Assembly (NCBI RefSeq): GCF_014270035.1
Contig: NZ_JACNEP010000006.1
Location: 62,001-126,000 of the forward strand
Direction: 5' to 3'
DNA length: 64,000 nucleotides
Origin: Neptunicella marina
Lineage (GTDB): Bacteria > Pseudomonadota > Gammaproteobacteria > Enterobacterales > Alteromonadaceae
Part shown: one piece after another, positions 1 through 9,960 of the stretch
Layout of the letters: the number at the start of each line of letters is the position of its first letter
Position numbering within the stretch: the first letter of the stretch is position 1
The notes under the pieces: generated by a model
Told to the model about the DNA's origin: nothing
What the model saw: only the letters and a program-made list of their open reading frames with translations
The model's database searches: none
Made by a program: the position numbers and the translations under genes

Positions 1-2
1 GA

Positions 3-809
3 ACCACAGAAACCGGGCATATAGACCCGTTGGATGAGCTGGCAGATGTTGCTCAGCAACTGGGCTGTCATTTTCATGTAGATGCAGCATGGGGCGGCGC
101 AACTTTGTTCTCGCAGAAATACCGTAGTTTACTGAAAGGTATTGAGCGCGCAGATTCAGTGACACTGGATGCACACAAACAAATGTATGTGCCAATGGGA
201 GCAGGCATGGTGCTGTTTAAAGATGCCAATGCCAGCAATGCTGTGCGCCATCACGCTGAATATATATTACGCGAAGGATCAAAAGATTTAGGCGCCAGTA
301 CATTGGAAGGCTCGCGTAATGGTATGGCCATGATGTTATATGCTTCCATGCATATTTTTGGTCGTCAGGGCTATCAGTTACTGATCGACCAGAGTATAGA
401 AAAGGCACACTATTTTGCTGATTTAATTAGTCAGCAGCCTGATTTCGAGTTAATTACAAAACCTACTTTGTGTTTACTTACTTACCGTGTGCGTCCCGAT
501 TTTATTAAAGAAGTATTAAGCCGTTTTCCAGATAAACGTGATGAGATTAACCAGTTACTGGATAACCTCACCGTGGCGGTGCAGAAGCGTCAACGTGAAG
601 CAGGCAAATCGTTTGTTTCCAGAACCCGTTTAGCCACCGGAAAATATCATCAACAGGTCGTCACTGTATTTCGGGTTGTGTTAGCTAACCCATTGACGAC
701 TGCTGAACATTTAAACGATATATTGCACGAGCAACTTCATATTGCTCGCCAAACCCAAAGCTGGACCAGATTGCAGAATTTAGCCAATCAGCTAACCACA
801 TCGGTGTAA
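3..809 (+). CDS. panP: PLP-dependent aspartate 1-decarboxylase, PanP type (5' end outside window)
   Basis: This is the C-terminal 268 residues of a group II pyridoxal-phosphate decarboxylase; the frame is open to the left edge, so the gene starts outside. The HVDAAWGG segment and the DAHK motif, whose lysine forms the Schiff base, are visible. The family includes glutamate, tyrosine and aspartate decarboxylases. The PanP reading (L-aspartate to beta-alanine and CO2) rests on family resemblance and on panC and panB lying 2 kb downstream on the opposite strand, with no panD after panC. PanC needs beta-alanine, so the genes are metabolically linked. A glutamate decarboxylase-like role is the main alternative. 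Confidence 0.75.
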   Translation, partial: TTETGHIDPLDELADVAQQLGCHFHVDAAWGGATLFSQKYRSLLKGIERADSVTLDAHKQMYVPMGAGMVLFKDANASNAVRHHAEYILREGSKDLGASTLEGSRNGMAMMLYASMHIFGRQGYQLLIDQSIEKAHYFADLISQQPDFELITKPTLCLLTYRVRPDFIKEVLSRFPDKRDEINQLLDNLTVAVQKRQREAGKSFVSRTRLATGKYHQQVVTVFRVVLANPLTTAEHLNDILHEQLHIARQTQSWTRLQNLANQLTTSV

Positions 810-949
810 TGCCTGTTTTATTTTATCAGCTAAATGCCGAATCCGGTTTTTATAGTTCTTTGACTGGCTGCTTTATTCCGGACTGCTATTACTGCTATTA
901 TTTAAGCCTGTGCTAATTTGGGTAACCTATTAAATTTGAAGGATTTTTG

Positions 950-2512
950 ATGCGTAATAATCAACCTGTCACCAATGATGAGCGTAAATTTGGCTCTTCA
1001 GAGCAGCTTATTTCTTCGACTGATTTACAGGGTAATATTCGTCATTGTAACGATGCTTTTGTCAAAATCAGTGGTTACTCGAGACAGGAATTAATTGGTC
1101 AGCCACATAATCTGGTGCGCCATCCGGATATGCCCACACAGGCATTTAAGGTCATGTGGGAACATCTAAAAGCGGGAAAACCCTGGATGGGACTGGTTAA
1201 AAATCGTTGTAAAAACGGCGATTATTACTGGGTTAATGCCTATGTCACCCCAGTGACTGAAAGAGGTCAGGTGATTGGTTATGAATCAGTAAGAACCTGT
1301 CCCAAACGTGAAGATGTCGCCCGCGCGGAACATTTATATAGAAGTATTCGCAACAATGCAGCCCGCCCTAATGCCTTAATAAATAAAATTAAAAACCATT
1401 TCTCATCTATGTTTGGGCTGATTGCAGCAATATTGGGAATTGGTCTGTGGGTCGCCGGCTGGCCGGAAGTAGCTGTCATATTGTTGATTGCGGCTTTAAT
1501 TGGGGTATCCATCTGGCATAAGTTGCATATGGCATCTTCCTGTAAAACGATTCTTGAGTTAATCCCTAATGCGTTTAAACATCCTTTAGCTGTAGAGACC
1601 TATACTCAGTCTTCAGGTGTGTTAGGTGAACTCACAGTGGCCGTACTGGCACAACGCGCTCATTTGAATACGGTACTGACTCGCATTGATGATGCTGCGT
1701 CCCAGGTCTTCATAGGGGCTAAGAGTTCTGCAGATTTATCTCACAATGTCGTTGCGCAATTAAACCGACAGCAACATGAAACAACGCAGGTTGCTACCGC
1801 CATGCATCAAATGACTACCACCATTGCTGAAGTATCACGCAGTGTACAAAGCACGGCAGATGAAACCCAGGAAGCAGATTCGTTAGCTCAGAATGGCAAG
1901 CAGGTTGCAAGCAAAACCGCAGATGTCATTCGTGGTCTTCAGCGTTCAGTGGATAATATTGCTAACTCGGTGGATGCACTGGCACAAGAGTCTAAAAATA
2001 TCTCTAATGCCGCTGTGGTTATTGAACAGATTGCAGAACAAACTAACTTGTTAGCGTTAAATGCCGCAATTGAAGCAGCACGGGCCGGGGAGCAAGGCAG
2101 AGGATTTGCCGTGGTGGCTGATGAGGTCAGGCAACTGGCCCAGCGCACAACCGATTCAACAAAAGAAATCCATCGGGTGATTGCGTCACTGGCAACCGTT
2201 GCTGATGAAGCTGTGCAATCTGCGGCCAATGGACGTCAGGACGCTGAGTCTGGTGTCAAACAGGTGCTGGAGACGGCAGAATTGCTGAATGGTATCAATA
2301 CGGCGTTGAACAAAGTCAGTGATATGTCACAACAAATGGCAGCATCTGTGGAAGAACAGGCCACTGTGGCAGAAGACGTGAATAAACAGATCGTTGATAT
2401 TTCCGACCTCGCAAATATCAGTCTGGCTGCTGGAGAAGAATTTGCCGGACAAGCTACCGAGATGCAGGAAGTGGCGCTTGGGTTACATGAGGTCGTTAAG
2501 CGTTTTCGTTAA
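950..2512 (+). CDS. PAS-domain methyl-accepting chemotaxis protein (Aer-like)
   Basis: A 520-residue chemoreceptor. An N-terminal PAS domain (about residues 15-125, with the D-F-V-K-I-S-G-Y-S and HPDMP segments of Aer-type sensors) is followed by a membrane hairpin near residues 145-185 and a long cytoplasmic signalling coiled coil. The conserved hairpin tip ([18 protein letters not shown]) begins near residue 362. There is no large periplasmic domain, so it probably senses internal redox or energy state and signals to CheA/CheW. The ATG at 950 is preferred over the TTG one codon earlier because GAAGGA lies 6 nt before it. It stands alone between panP and the convergent panC. Confidence 0.9.
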   Translation: MRNNQPVTNDERKFGSSEQLISSTDLQGNIRHCNDAFVKISGYSRQELIGQPHNLVRHPDMPTQAFKVMWEHLKAGKPWMGLVKNRCKNGDYYWVNAYVTPVTERGQVIGYESVRTCPKREDVARAEHLYRSIRNNAARPNALINKIKNHFSSMFGLIAAILGIGLWVAGWPEVAVILLIAALIGVSIWHKLHMASSCKTILELIPNAFKHPLAVETYTQSSGVLGELTVAVLAQRAHLNTVLTRIDDAASQVFIGAKSSADLSHNVVAQLNRQQHETTQVATAMHQMTTTIAEVSRSVQSTADETQEADSLAQNGKQVASKTADVIRGLQRSVDNIANSVDALAQESKNISNAAVVIEQIAEQTNLLALNAAIEAARAGEQGRGFAVVADEVRQLAQRTTDSTKEIHRVIASLATVADEAVQSAANGRQDAESGVKQVLETAELLNGINTALNKVSDMSQQMAASVEEQATVAEDVNKQIVDISDLANISLAAGEEFAGQATEMQEVALGLHEVVKRFR

Positions 2513-2530
2513 AAAACGCAGGCATAATAA

Positions 2531-2554
2531 GGCAGGTTGTGGTTTAAACCTGCC
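2531..2554. terminator. Hairpin between convergent MCP and panC genes
   Basis: GGCAGGTT (2531-2538) pairs with AACCTGCC (2547-2554) around an 8-nt loop, 18 bp after the chemoreceptor stop and 13 bp beyond the panC stop on the other strand. No long T run follows on either side, so this is a probable but weak bidirectional terminator. Confidence 0.5.
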
Positions 2555-2567
2555 TCCATTGTTTACC

Positions 2568-3422
2568 TTAATTGGATAGCGATACCGTCATGTTATCGAT
2601 CAGTCTGGTTGTTCCTAAAAAGGCGGCGACCAGAATTACCAGTTGTGAATCTTCTACTCCTGGAGGTAACAAACTGCTGGCTGAGCGAATGTCTATATAA
2701 TCGGTCTGAAACCCCAGTTGCTCCAGTTCCGCTGAATATTGCTCAATTAATGCTGAATAATCCCTGCGCCCCAGCTCAATATGATCGGCTATCAGGTTCA
2801 TGATGCGATAAATATTGGGTGCTAGCTGGCGCTGTTCATCAGATAAATAACCATTACGCGAACTGAGCGCAAGGCCATCCTCAGCTCTTGCAGTGGGCAC
2901 ACTGTGAACTTGCAGATTCATCGACAAATCGGTCACCATGGCTTTTATTACCTGGACCTGCTGAAAATCCTTTTCACCAAAAAAGGCATGATTCGGTTGT
3001 ACCATATTAAACAACTTACATACGATAGTGGCCACCCCACGGAAATGACCGGGACGACTGGCACCACAAATCATGTAGGATAATCCCGGTACTTCAACAA
3101 ACGTCTGTTGTTCCAGTCCACGGGGATAAATATCCTGCGCTTTTGGAGTGAAAACCAGATCAACGTTGAGTTCCTGCAAGGCCTGACAATCCTGCTTCAG
3201 AGTACGGGGGTAAGCGGCCAGATCTTCGTTAGCTCCAAATTGCATGGGGTTAACAAAAATTGATACCACCACTATATCGGCTTGTTTACGCGCCTCTTTT
3301 ACCAGCTTTAAATGGCCTTCATGCAGATTACCCATGGTCGGGACAAACGCAATGATCTTGCCTTCCAGTTGCCACTGGCGACGTATTTCACGCAAAGGTT
3401 GAATATCACTGATTATTTGCAT
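2568..3422 (-). CDS. panC: Pantoate--beta-alanine ligase
   Basis: A 284-residue enzyme that condenses pantoate and beta-alanine with ATP to make pantothenate, the last step before coenzyme A assembly. The nucleotidyltransferase HxGH signature (H34, H37 in [10 protein letters not shown]), the FFGEKDFQQ segment and the late SSRNGYLS loop (KMSKS counterpart) are present, and the length is normal. It follows panB by 9 bp in the same direction, so the two are surely cotranscribed. No panD follows, unlike E. coli; beta-alanine may come from the PanP-type decarboxylase at the left edge. Confidence 0.97.
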   Translation of the reverse strand: MQIISDIQPLREIRRQWQLEGKIIAFVPTMGNLHEGHLKLVKEARKQADIVVVSIFVNPMQFGANEDLAAYPRTLKQDCQALQELNVDLVFTPKAQDIYPRGLEQQTFVEVPGLSYMICGASRPGHFRGVATIVCKLFNMVQPNHAFFGEKDFQQVQVIKAMVTDLSMNLQVHSVPTARAEDGLALSSRNGYLSDEQRQLAPNIYRIMNLIADHIELGRRDYSALIEQYSAELEQLGFQTDYIDIRSASSLLPPGVEDSQLVILVAAFLGTTRLIDNMTVSLSN

Positions 3423-3431
3423 ACAGATTAC

Positions 3432-4232
3432 TTAGTTAAAACTGTGTTCTTCACCGGGGAAAACACCTTGCTTAACATCGTCAATAAAACGCGTTACAGC
3501 GGTACGGATATCACCCGTTTCGGCTAAAAAGTTTTTAGAAAATTTAGGCATGTAGTTGGCACTGATCCCCAACATGTCATGCATTACCAGTACCTGACCA
3601 TCAGTGTCCGGGCCTGCACCGATACCAATAACCGGAATACTCAGGCTTTCACTGATTTTTTTCCCCAGAGAGCTGGGAACACATTCCAGCACCAGTAATT
3701 GAATACCGGCACGTTCAAGCGCGATAGCATCCTCCAGAATTTGTTCGGCCTGCAATTCTGAGCGACCCTGAACCTTAAAGCCGCCAAAAACGTGCACCGA
3801 TTGCGGCGTTAAGCCCAAATGGCCACATACAGGCACTCCGCGCTGGATAAGGCCGGTAACGGATTCACATAACCAGCTGCCGCCTTCCATTTTTATCATT
3901 GTGGCCCCTGCCGCCATTAATTTACCGGCACTTAGGTAAGTTTGTTCCGGGGTTGAATAACTCATAAATGGCATATCGGCGATAACCAGTGCTCGTTCGG
4001 TTCCCTGCCTGACGCTTGAGGTGTGATAGGCAATATTATCTACCGACACCGGTAATGTATCTGATTCACCCTGAAGCACCATGCCAAGTGAGTCGCCAAT
4101 TAACATGACTTCCACACCCTGTTCGTCGAACAGTTTGGCAAAACTGGCATCATACGCGGTCAATACTGTGATTTTTTCACCCTGTTGTTTCATGTTCAGC
4201 AGGGTAGAAGATGTGACTTTTTTGGCTGTCAT
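3432..4232 (-). CDS. panB: 3-methyl-2-oxobutanoate hydroxymethyltransferase
   Basis: A 266-residue TIM-barrel enzyme that transfers a hydroxymethyl group from methylene-tetrahydrofolate to ketoisovalerate, giving ketopantoate. The N-terminal [15 protein letters not shown] and [12 protein letters not shown] segments carry the magnesium-binding aspartates, and the GGFKVQGR motif follows. The length fits the family. A 107-bp gap separates it from folK upstream, so it may have its own promoter as well as read-through from pcnB-folK. Confidence 0.97.
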   Translation of the reverse strand: MTAKKVTSSTLLNMKQQGEKITVLTAYDASFAKLFDEQGVEVMLIGDSLGMVLQGESDTLPVSVDNIAYHTSSVRQGTERALVIADMPFMSYSTPEQTYLSAGKLMAAGATMIKMEGGSWLCESVTGLIQRGVPVCGHLGLTPQSVHVFGGFKVQGRSELQAEQILEDAIALERAGIQLLVLECVPSSLGKKISESLSIPVIGIGAGPDTDGQVLVMHDMLGISANYMPKFSKNFLAETGDIRTAVTRFIDDVKQGVFPGEEHSFN

Positions 4233-4339
4233 AACACTATTCTCTTTTAATTGCCCAACACTTATAACGCGACTTATACATCAGTAAGTAGGCGGCACTA
4301 TACGTATATTTTTTGTGAATTTCCAAATAGAAGCTTTAG

Positions 4340-4831
4340 TTACCAGTTGGTGAACTGGATTTTTTTCATGCCATTCAGAGGCACTTGCTGACATAGCTCT
4401 GCCAGAGACTCACCTCCCGGAAGCGTGAGTTCCGGACTGATCTCGAGCATAGGATGTAAGACGAATTCCCGCTCAGTTAAGCCATAATGTGGCACGGTTA
4501 AACGAGGTAAATCAATTTGCTGATTACCATAAAGTAAAATATCCAAATCAAGTGTACGTGAGCCCCATCGCACTATCCGTTCACGACCATGTTGATTTTC
4601 GATGGATTGCAATGCATCGAGCAAATCCAAAGCGTCGAGTTGTGTGTTAATGACCACAACTGCATTGATGTAATTGGGTTGATCCTGAGGCCCCATTGGT
4701 ACGCTGCAATACAGGCTGGACTGTGCAGTTAACTGACAATGTTCAAGATGAATAATGGCGTTTCGTGCCTCAACCAGTTGCTGTGCAGGATTGGCTAAAT
4801 TGCTGCCAAGTCCGATGTAAACGGTAATCAT
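4340..4831 (-). CDS. folK: HPPK, 6-hydroxymethyl-7,8-dihydropterin pyrophosphokinase
   Basis: A 163-residue cytosolic enzyme of folate synthesis that moves pyrophosphate from ATP to hydroxymethyl-dihydropterin. The N-terminal GLGSNL motif and the RTLDLDILLYG segment with its magnesium-binding aspartates are clear. Its ATG overlaps the 3' end of pcnB by 4 bp, the pcnB-folK coupling seen in many gammaproteobacteria, which suggests translational coupling. Confidence 0.96.
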   Translation of the reverse strand: MITVYIGLGSNLANPAQQLVEARNAIIHLEHCQLTAQSSLYCSVPMGPQDQPNYINAVVVINTQLDALDLLDALQSIENQHGRERIVRWGSRTLDLDILLYGNQQIDLPRLTVPHYGLTEREFVLHPMLEISPELTLPGGESLAELCQQVPLNGMKKIQFTNW

Positions 4832-6195
4832 TGCCTGGGTGGCTTTTTATTGCGGAAGCGGCGTTTACGTTTGGGAGGTGCAGATTCATTATTACGCAGA
4901 GCTGTTAGCATCTGTTTGCGTTCTTCGGGTTTGGCTTGTTGAAAGTCAGTCCACCATTGCGCCAGTATTTCCAATTCGCCCCCTTCAATTTCAGCGCGTA
5001 TCAGCAAAAAATCATAGGCTGCGCGAAAACGAGGATGCTCCAGTATTTGATAAGTCCGGCGTCCAAAACGTTTGGGGAATCGTTGCTGTAATTGCCAGAT
5101 TTCACGGATCACACTGGTGAAACGTTTAGGGATCATGATGCGCTGAATCTGACGATCTAAAACATCACCCATCGCAAGATTAAAGGCATCATAACTGTTA
5201 AAACCTCCCTCCATCATCAAAGTCTGGCAACGTTCCTCCACTGGAAACCATAACAACGCCGCATAAACAAACGCGGGTGTTACTCTTTGATCACTGTTAA
5301 CCCTTTGATCAGTATTGCGCATTACCTGTTCTAAAAATGCGTTTTCTTTACTGTTCGGATCGTTTAATAAGGGCGTAAGAATGGGGAATAACGGGTCAAG
5401 CAAATGATATTCCTGCAGCAAACGTAAGGTTTTGAGCCCACTGCCAGAAATAAACAGTTTGATGATTTCCTCAAATAATCGTGCAGGTGGAATATTGGCT
5501 AACAATGAAGCGAGCGTTTTTATTGGTTTAGCCGTGGCGTCATCGATTTGCATATCCAGTTTAGCGGCAAATCGTATTGCCCTTAACATGCGCACCGGAT
5601 CTTCACGGTAACGGGTTTCGGGATCGCCGATCAGAGCAATTTTTCGTTGTTCAATCGCTTTAATACCATTGGCAAAATCGCGAATAGAAAAGTCAGCAAT
5701 ATTGTAATACATCGCGTTAATCGTGAAATCACGGCGTTCAGCATCTTCCTGTATGGTGCCAAAAACGTTATCACGCAATATTTGACCATGGCTGCTTTGT
5801 TTACCCAGCGATTCGTCTTCCTGGTGGTGTCCGCGGAAAGTGGCGACTTCAATAATTTCGCGGCCAAACATGACATGCGCCAGACGAAATCGACGGCCAA
5901 TCAAACGACAATTACGGAAAAGGGCTTTAACCTGTTCTGGCTCGGCATTAGTGACCACATCAAAATCTTTTGGGGTTTGACCTAATAAGAGATCGCGTAC
6001 ACAACCGCCAACCAGATAAGCTTCAAATCCAGCATTATGCAGGCGATATAGAACTTTTAGCGCGTTGTCATTGATATCGCGACGCGAAATGCCATGTTCG
6101 GCACGGGGTAAAACACGTTCACTTAAGACGCCGTTAGTTGCGGTTTCAGCCCCTGAAAATACCTGCTTAACCTTTTTTATAACCCGGGAAATAAT
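4828..6195 (-). CDS. pcnB: Poly(A) polymerase I, probable ATT start
   Basis: A 455-residue polymerase that adds 3' poly(A) tails which mark RNAs for decay. The nucleotidyltransferase core shows G-G-C-V-R-D (63-68) and the catalytic DFD (77-79), then the RNCRLIGRRF and RGHH segments; the C-terminus is a basic arginine/lysine-rich tail. The first canonical start codon is a GTG at 5958, inside the catalytic core just after DFD, so it cannot be the real start. The frame is open upstream to a TAA, and an ATT at 6195-6193 sits 7 nt after AGGAG. The predicted N-terminus (I-I-S-R-V...) matches E. coli PcnB, which is known to use AUU. Confidence 0.9.
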   Translation of the reverse strand: MISRVIKKVKQVFSGAETATNGVLSERVLPRAEHGISRRDINDNALKVLYRLHNAGFEAYLVGGCVRDLLLGQTPKDFDVVTNAEPEQVKALFRNCRLIGRRFRLAHVMFGREIIEVATFRGHHQEDESLGKQSSHGQILRDNVFGTIQEDAERRDFTINAMYYNIADFSIRDFANGIKAIEQRKIALIGDPETRYREDPVRMLRAIRFAAKLDMQIDDATAKPIKTLASLLANIPPARLFEEIIKLFISGSGLKTLRLLQEYHLLDPLFPILTPLLNDPNSKENAFLEQVMRNTDQRVNSDQRVTPAFVYAALLWFPVEERCQTLMMEGGFNSYDAFNLAMGDVLDRQIQRIMIPKRFTSVIREIWQLQQRFPKRFGRRTYQILEHPRFRAAYDFLLIRAEIEGGELEILAQWWTDFQQAKPEERKQMLTALRNNESAPPKRKRRFRNKKPPRQ

Positions 6196-6315
6196 AACTT
6201 AACTCCTGCAATATTGATGCCCCCAGAAAATGGGCGGCTAATTCTAGCGCAGCTCGGCAAAAAATAGAATTGAATTCACCAGAGCAAATTAATGCCAAGC
6301 CTTGCTATGCGGCCT

Positions 6316-7206
6316 TTACCCTTGTGCTTTTAATATCTCAATCTGTTGTGGCAATTTTGATGTTAGCCAATTGGCACTGGCCCATTTGAGTATGTGCTCA
6401 CAATCAGTATTTGCAATGTCTGCTGGTGGGGCATGATTTAACCAACTTAAGACAGTGCACAGGTTATCAGTAGCCCGATTGTTATCCAGTGCGGGGGCAT
6501 GGTTCTGTTTACTGAGTTTCAGGCCGGGTTTTGTCACTACAACTGGCAAGTGTAAATACTGAGGTTGGGGTAGTTTTAGCTGTTGATACAACGCGAGTTG
6601 ACAGGCAGTGGGCTGCAGTAAATCGCTGCCTCGTACTATGTGGTTTATTTGCTGGTCCGTATCGTCACTCACCACAGCCAGATGGTATGCGTATAAACCG
6701 TCCTTACGTTTTAAAATAAAATCCTCATGCGAAAAAGCCTGATCAGCTGCAATATTGCCTTGTAACATGTCGGTAAAATAGTTAATTGGGGCAAGGTTTT
6801 TAAATCGTAATGAGCAGCCCTCTGCCGTTAAGTGTCTGTCACGGCAATATCCATGATAATGGCCACCTCGCTGTTGAATTAGTTTACGAGTACAGTTGCA
6901 ATAGTAGGTAACGGATTGTTTTTGAAGAAGTTCAAGGTGATATTCATACAAATCTGATTGTTTGCTTTGGTAACGTATCGCTTCATCCCAATACAGGCCA
7001 TGCTGCTCAAGGGTATGCAGGATAATGTCAGTGGCTCCCGGCATTTCACGAGGTGGATCGATATCTTCTATGCGAACTAACCATTTACCCTGGTGAGATT
7101 TTGCATGGAGGTAACTGCCTACAGCAGCGACCAAAGAGCCCAGATGTAATGGACCTGAAGGAGAGGGAGCAAATCGCCCTCGATAAGTAGAAGGACTGTT
7201 CTTCAT
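6316..7206 (-). CDS. gluQ: Glutamyl-Q tRNA(Asp) synthetase
   Basis: A 296-residue truncated glutamyl-tRNA synthetase paralogue that attaches glutamate to the queuosine base of tRNA-Asp instead of to a tRNA 3' end. It has the Rossmann HIGH-like motif (FAPSPSGPLHLGSL), zinc-site cysteines in the YCNCTRK region and a KLSKQN motif in place of KMSKS, and lacks the anticodon-binding domain. I place the start at the ATG at 7206, not the TTG at 7233, because the latter lies inside the hairpin downstream of dksA. It follows dksA, as in E. coli. Confidence 0.95.
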   Translation of the reverse strand: MKNSPSTYRGRFAPSPSGPLHLGSLVAAVGSYLHAKSHQGKWLVRIEDIDPPREMPGATDIILHTLEQHGLYWDEAIRYQSKQSDLYEYHLELLQKQSVTYYCNCTRKLIQQRGGHYHGYCRDRHLTAEGCSLRFKNLAPINYFTDMLQGNIAADQAFSHEDFILKRKDGLYAYHLAVVSDDTDQQINHIVRGSDLLQPTACQLALYQQLKLPQPQYLHLPVVVTKPGLKLSKQNHAPALDNNRATDNLCTVLSWLNHAPPADIANTDCEHILKWASANWLTSKLPQQIEILKAQG

Positions 7207-7222
7207 TAAAAAGACAAATAGA

Positions 7223-7255
7223 ATGCTGCACAAAGCCTTTTTCTTTGTACAGCAT
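7223..7255 (-). terminator. Stem-loop between dksA and gluQ
   Basis: Bases 7223-7235 pair with 7243-7255 at 12 of 13 positions around a 7-nt loop. On the minus strand the stem is followed by a T-rich stretch (ATTTGTCTTTTT). It lies 18 bp after the dksA stop and before the gluQ start, so it probably ends or attenuates dksA transcripts. Confidence 0.7.
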
Positions 7256-7272
7256 CATACAGGTTATATAAA

Positions 7273-7713
7273 TTAACCCTGCATTTGTTTTTCTTTGATT
7301 TCAGCCATGGTTTTACAGTCGATACAAAGGTCGGCTGTTGGGCGTGCTTCCAGTCGGCGAATACCTATTTCGATGCCACAACTGTCACAAAAACCAAAAT
7401 CGTCTTCTTCGATACGCTTAAGGGTTTTTTCAATCTTTTTGATCAGCTTTCGTTCACGATCACGGGTACGTAATTCGATGCTGAATTCTTCTTCCTGTGC
7501 TGCACGATCTACCGGATCAGGGAAGTTTGCCGCTTCGTCCTGCATGTGATGTACAGTACGGTCGACTTCTTCACGCAATTGGTTACGCCAGGCTTGAAGT
7601 AGTTTTCTGAAATGCTCTAACTGAGCATCGTTCATGTACTCTTCGCCTTCCTTCTCCTGATAAGGCGACACACCTGCCAGCGCGAGCAGGCCTATTGTTT
7701 TATTTGTTGGCAT
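7273..7713 (-). CDS. dksA: RNA polymerase-binding transcription factor DksA
   Basis: A 146-residue protein that enters the RNA polymerase secondary channel and works with ppGpp on rRNA and amino-acid promoters. It has the long helical coiled coil with acidic residues ([11 protein letters not shown]) and a four-cysteine zinc finger (CDSC...CIDC) near the C-terminus. Length and sequence match E. coli DksA closely. A good sigma-70 promoter lies just upstream and a stem-loop just downstream. It sits in the sfsA-dksA-gluQ-pcnB order. Confidence 0.98.
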   Translation of the reverse strand: MPTNKTIGLLALAGVSPYQEKEGEEYMNDAQLEHFRKLLQAWRNQLREEVDRTVHHMQDEAANFPDPVDRAAQEEEFSIELRTRDRERKLIKKIEKTLKRIEEDDFGFCDSCGIEIGIRRLEARPTADLCIDCKTMAEIKEKQMQG

Positions 7714-7761
7714 CAGCCAATTCTCCTAAACAAAATCGCAGGGATTTTTAATAAGCGGCTA

Positions 7762-7790
7762 TCTATAGCAGAAAGCCTCTTGCTTGACAA
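7762..7790 (-). promoter_or_regulatory. Sigma-70 promoter for dksA
   Basis: On the minus strand TTGTCA (7790-7785) and TATAGA (7767-7762) are separated by exactly 17 bp, about 50 bp before the dksA start codon. This is a close fit to the -35/-10 consensus. Confidence 0.7.
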
Positions 7791-7851
7791 CGAATTCGGG
7801 GGACTGAAGTACTCCCTATTCGATCAGACAGCCAAATATGGAGATCAAAAA

Positions 7852-8574
7852 TTAAAAATCAACTTTTTTATGCAAATTAAATGGACATTGATAGCTGACT
7901 TTGTATTCATCACCGAGTAATTCACAACCATAAGCCAGTATTTCTACTCCTGCATCAATAGCATTTTGCAGTTCTGCAGCATAGGCCGGGTCGATATGAC
8001 GCGCGACAGTCATTTGATGTATACCGCTATGCTGTACTAAAAATAGCAGTACTGCACGCTGTCCTTTTTCAGCTAAAATAGCGAGTTCACGCAGGTGTTT
8101 TTGTCCCCGCGTGGTCACAGCATCGGGAAAACATCCCCAATCCTGCTCAAGCAAGGTGACCGATTTTACTTCAACATAACAATCGGGTTGGTTGCTTTGC
8201 GTCAGTAAAAAATCAATCCGGCTATTTTCATTACCGTATTTGACTTCGGGTTTGATTTTATCGTAACCGGTAAGTTCTGGTATTCGATTTTGCTGTATTG
8301 CTTCTGCAACCAGCTTGTTGGCATTGTGTGTGTTAATGCCAATCAGATGACCAAGATGGTTTTCTACCAACTCCCAGGTGTAAGCCAGTTTGCGTTTGGG
8401 GTTGTTATGTTTGGATAACCAGGCCTTCCAACCCGGTTCTGCGCAGGATTTCATTGAGCCGGTGTTGGGACAATGTGCGGTGACAATGTCACCTGTATCC
8501 AGTTTCACATCAGCAAAAAAACGTTTGTAGCGTTTAATTAATGTGCCGGGTATCAGTGGGCTGACAAACTTCAT
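7852..8574 (-). CDS. sfsA: SfsA, sugar fermentation stimulation protein homologue
   Basis: A 240-residue SfsA family protein. The start is the ATG at 8574, which gives the typical N-terminus (M-K-F-V...) followed by L-I-K-R-Y-K-R-F; the frame extends 77 codons further, but that part overlaps the divergent pepB and is not SfsA-like. Conserved blocks are AHCPNTGSM, the SRIDFLL nuclease-like strand, CYVEVKSVTL and the DAVTTRGQKHL segment. The PD-(D/E)xK-like pattern D...E-V-K fits the nuclease-fold proposal for the family. First described as stimulating maltose metabolism in E. coli; biochemical role unsettled. It lies upstream of dksA as in E. coli. Confidence 0.95.
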   Translation of the reverse strand: MKFVSPLIPGTLIKRYKRFFADVKLDTGDIVTAHCPNTGSMKSCAEPGWKAWLSKHNNPKRKLAYTWELVENHLGHLIGINTHNANKLVAEAIQQNRIPELTGYDKIKPEVKYGNENSRIDFLLTQSNQPDCYVEVKSVTLLEQDWGCFPDAVTTRGQKHLRELAILAEKGQRAVLLFLVQHSGIHQMTVARHIDPAYAAELQNAIDAGVEILAYGCELLGDEYKVSYQCPFNLHKKVDF

Positions 8575-8671
8575 TTCTTGAGTCCACCATAGCGGATAAT
8601 TTAGACTAGCTGTCCATTCTAACAAATTACGGTTGTTCGTTGGTGAGCAATTGTATTGATACGAGGTTGTT

Positions 8672-9952
8672 ATGTCTCTTCTTACCCTTTCACTCTCTTC
8701 CAATCCGGCACCTGCACAATGGGGAACCAGTGCGATTTTGTCATTTTCTGAGTCGGGCGCGACAGTGCATATTGGCAGAGGTTCGGTGGATGCATTGCGC
8801 ATCATAAAAAAGGCAGCGCGACATCTGGATGGCTTAGGTAATAAAGAAATTCAGTTAATTGGCGATTGGAATGCCGAACAGCAGTGGGCTTTTGTCTGCA
8901 GTTATGTCTCTCCGAAAAAACCAGGTGGTGTGCATTTTGTCGATAATGCTGATAAAGCAGAATTGCAACAACGTGCCAAAGCAATGTTGTTTACCCGTGA
9001 TCTCATTAATCGTGCACCAGAAGATATTCACCCTCAGTCGTTAGCAAAAGAAGTTAGCCAATGGTTATCGTCTTTAAGTAACGATATAACCGTCAAAACC
9101 ATTGAAGGTGATGCATTACTTGAACAGGGATGGATTGGCATTCATGGTGTAGGTCGTGGTAGTCAGCGCCCTCCTTTATTACTGGAAGTGGACTTTAATC
9201 CAACAGGCAACCCTGATGCAAAAGTTTCTGCGGCGCTGGTTGGTAAAGGTATTACCTTTGACAGTGGCGGTTACAGTATCAAATCCAGTGAAGGCATGTT
9301 AACCATGAAATGCGATATGGGCGGTGCGGCTACGGTGGCGGGCGCCTTAGGTTTAGCCATTATGCAAGGCTTGGAAAAGCGCGTAAAAATGTTTCTTTGC
9401 TGTGCAGAAAATCTGATTAGCGGTAACGCTTATAAACTGGGAGATATCCTGACTTATAAAAATGGTACAACGGTTGAAGTGGTTAATACCGATGCCGAAG
9501 GTCGTCTGGTACTGGCTGATGGTTTAATGGCTGCCGGTGAAACTGGTGCCCCGCTGATTATTGATGCCGCTACACTCACTGGCGCCGCTATGGTAGCGGT
9601 TGGTAGTGAATACAATGCATTATTTGGTTTGGATAAACCTTTGGTTGCCAAAGCAGTGCAAGTGGCTGAGTCGGTAAATGAGCCAGCATGGCCATTGCCT
9701 TTGGAAAAGTGGCATCAGGATAATTGTCCGTCTGCTTATGCCGATACGGCTAATAGTCGTCCGGTCAAAGGCGGTGGAGCGGGTGGCGCTTCGAATGCTG
9801 CTGGTTTTTTATCTCGTTTTGTTCCAAATGAAGGTCAGGGCTGGCTGCATTTTGATTTAGCGTCTGCGTTTAACAATTCTGCGACCAATATGCTGCCTGC
9901 AGGGGCAACAGCCGCTGGTATACGTACAATTGCGCAGTTAATTAGAGGATAG
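8672..9952 (+). CDS. pepB: Aminopeptidase B (M17 leucyl aminopeptidase family)
   Basis: A 426-residue cytosolic metallo-aminopeptidase, matching the length of PepB more than the longer PepA. The M17 hallmarks are present: VGKGITFDSGG with metal-binding Asp, the KCDMGGAA lysine/aspartate block, and NTDAEGRLVLADGL (the family signature) near residues 270-285. It acts on N-terminal residues of peptides during protein turnover. It is divergent from sfsA and ends at a strong terminator. PepA is the only serious alternative name. Confidence 0.92.
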   Translation: MSLLTLSLSSNPAPAQWGTSAILSFSESGATVHIGRGSVDALRIIKKAARHLDGLGNKEIQLIGDWNAEQQWAFVCSYVSPKKPGGVHFVDNADKAELQQRAKAMLFTRDLINRAPEDIHPQSLAKEVSQWLSSLSNDITVKTIEGDALLEQGWIGIHGVGRGSQRPPLLLEVDFNPTGNPDAKVSAALVGKGITFDSGGYSIKSSEGMLTMKCDMGGAATVAGALGLAIMQGLEKRVKMFLCCAENLISGNAYKLGDILTYKNGTTVEVVNTDAEGRLVLADGLMAAGETGAPLIIDAATLTGAAMVAVGSEYNALFGLDKPLVAKAVQVAESVNEPAWPLPLEKWHQDNCPSAYADTANSRPVKGGGAGGASNAAGFLSRFVPNEGQGWLHFDLASAFNNSATNMLPAGATAAGIRTIAQLIRG

Positions 9953-9960
9953 AGCTGATA

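Noticed and set aside
5958-5960. GTG as the start of pcnB
   Set aside because: It would remove the nucleotidyltransferase G-G-x-V-R-D and DFD motifs, which are present in frame upstream.
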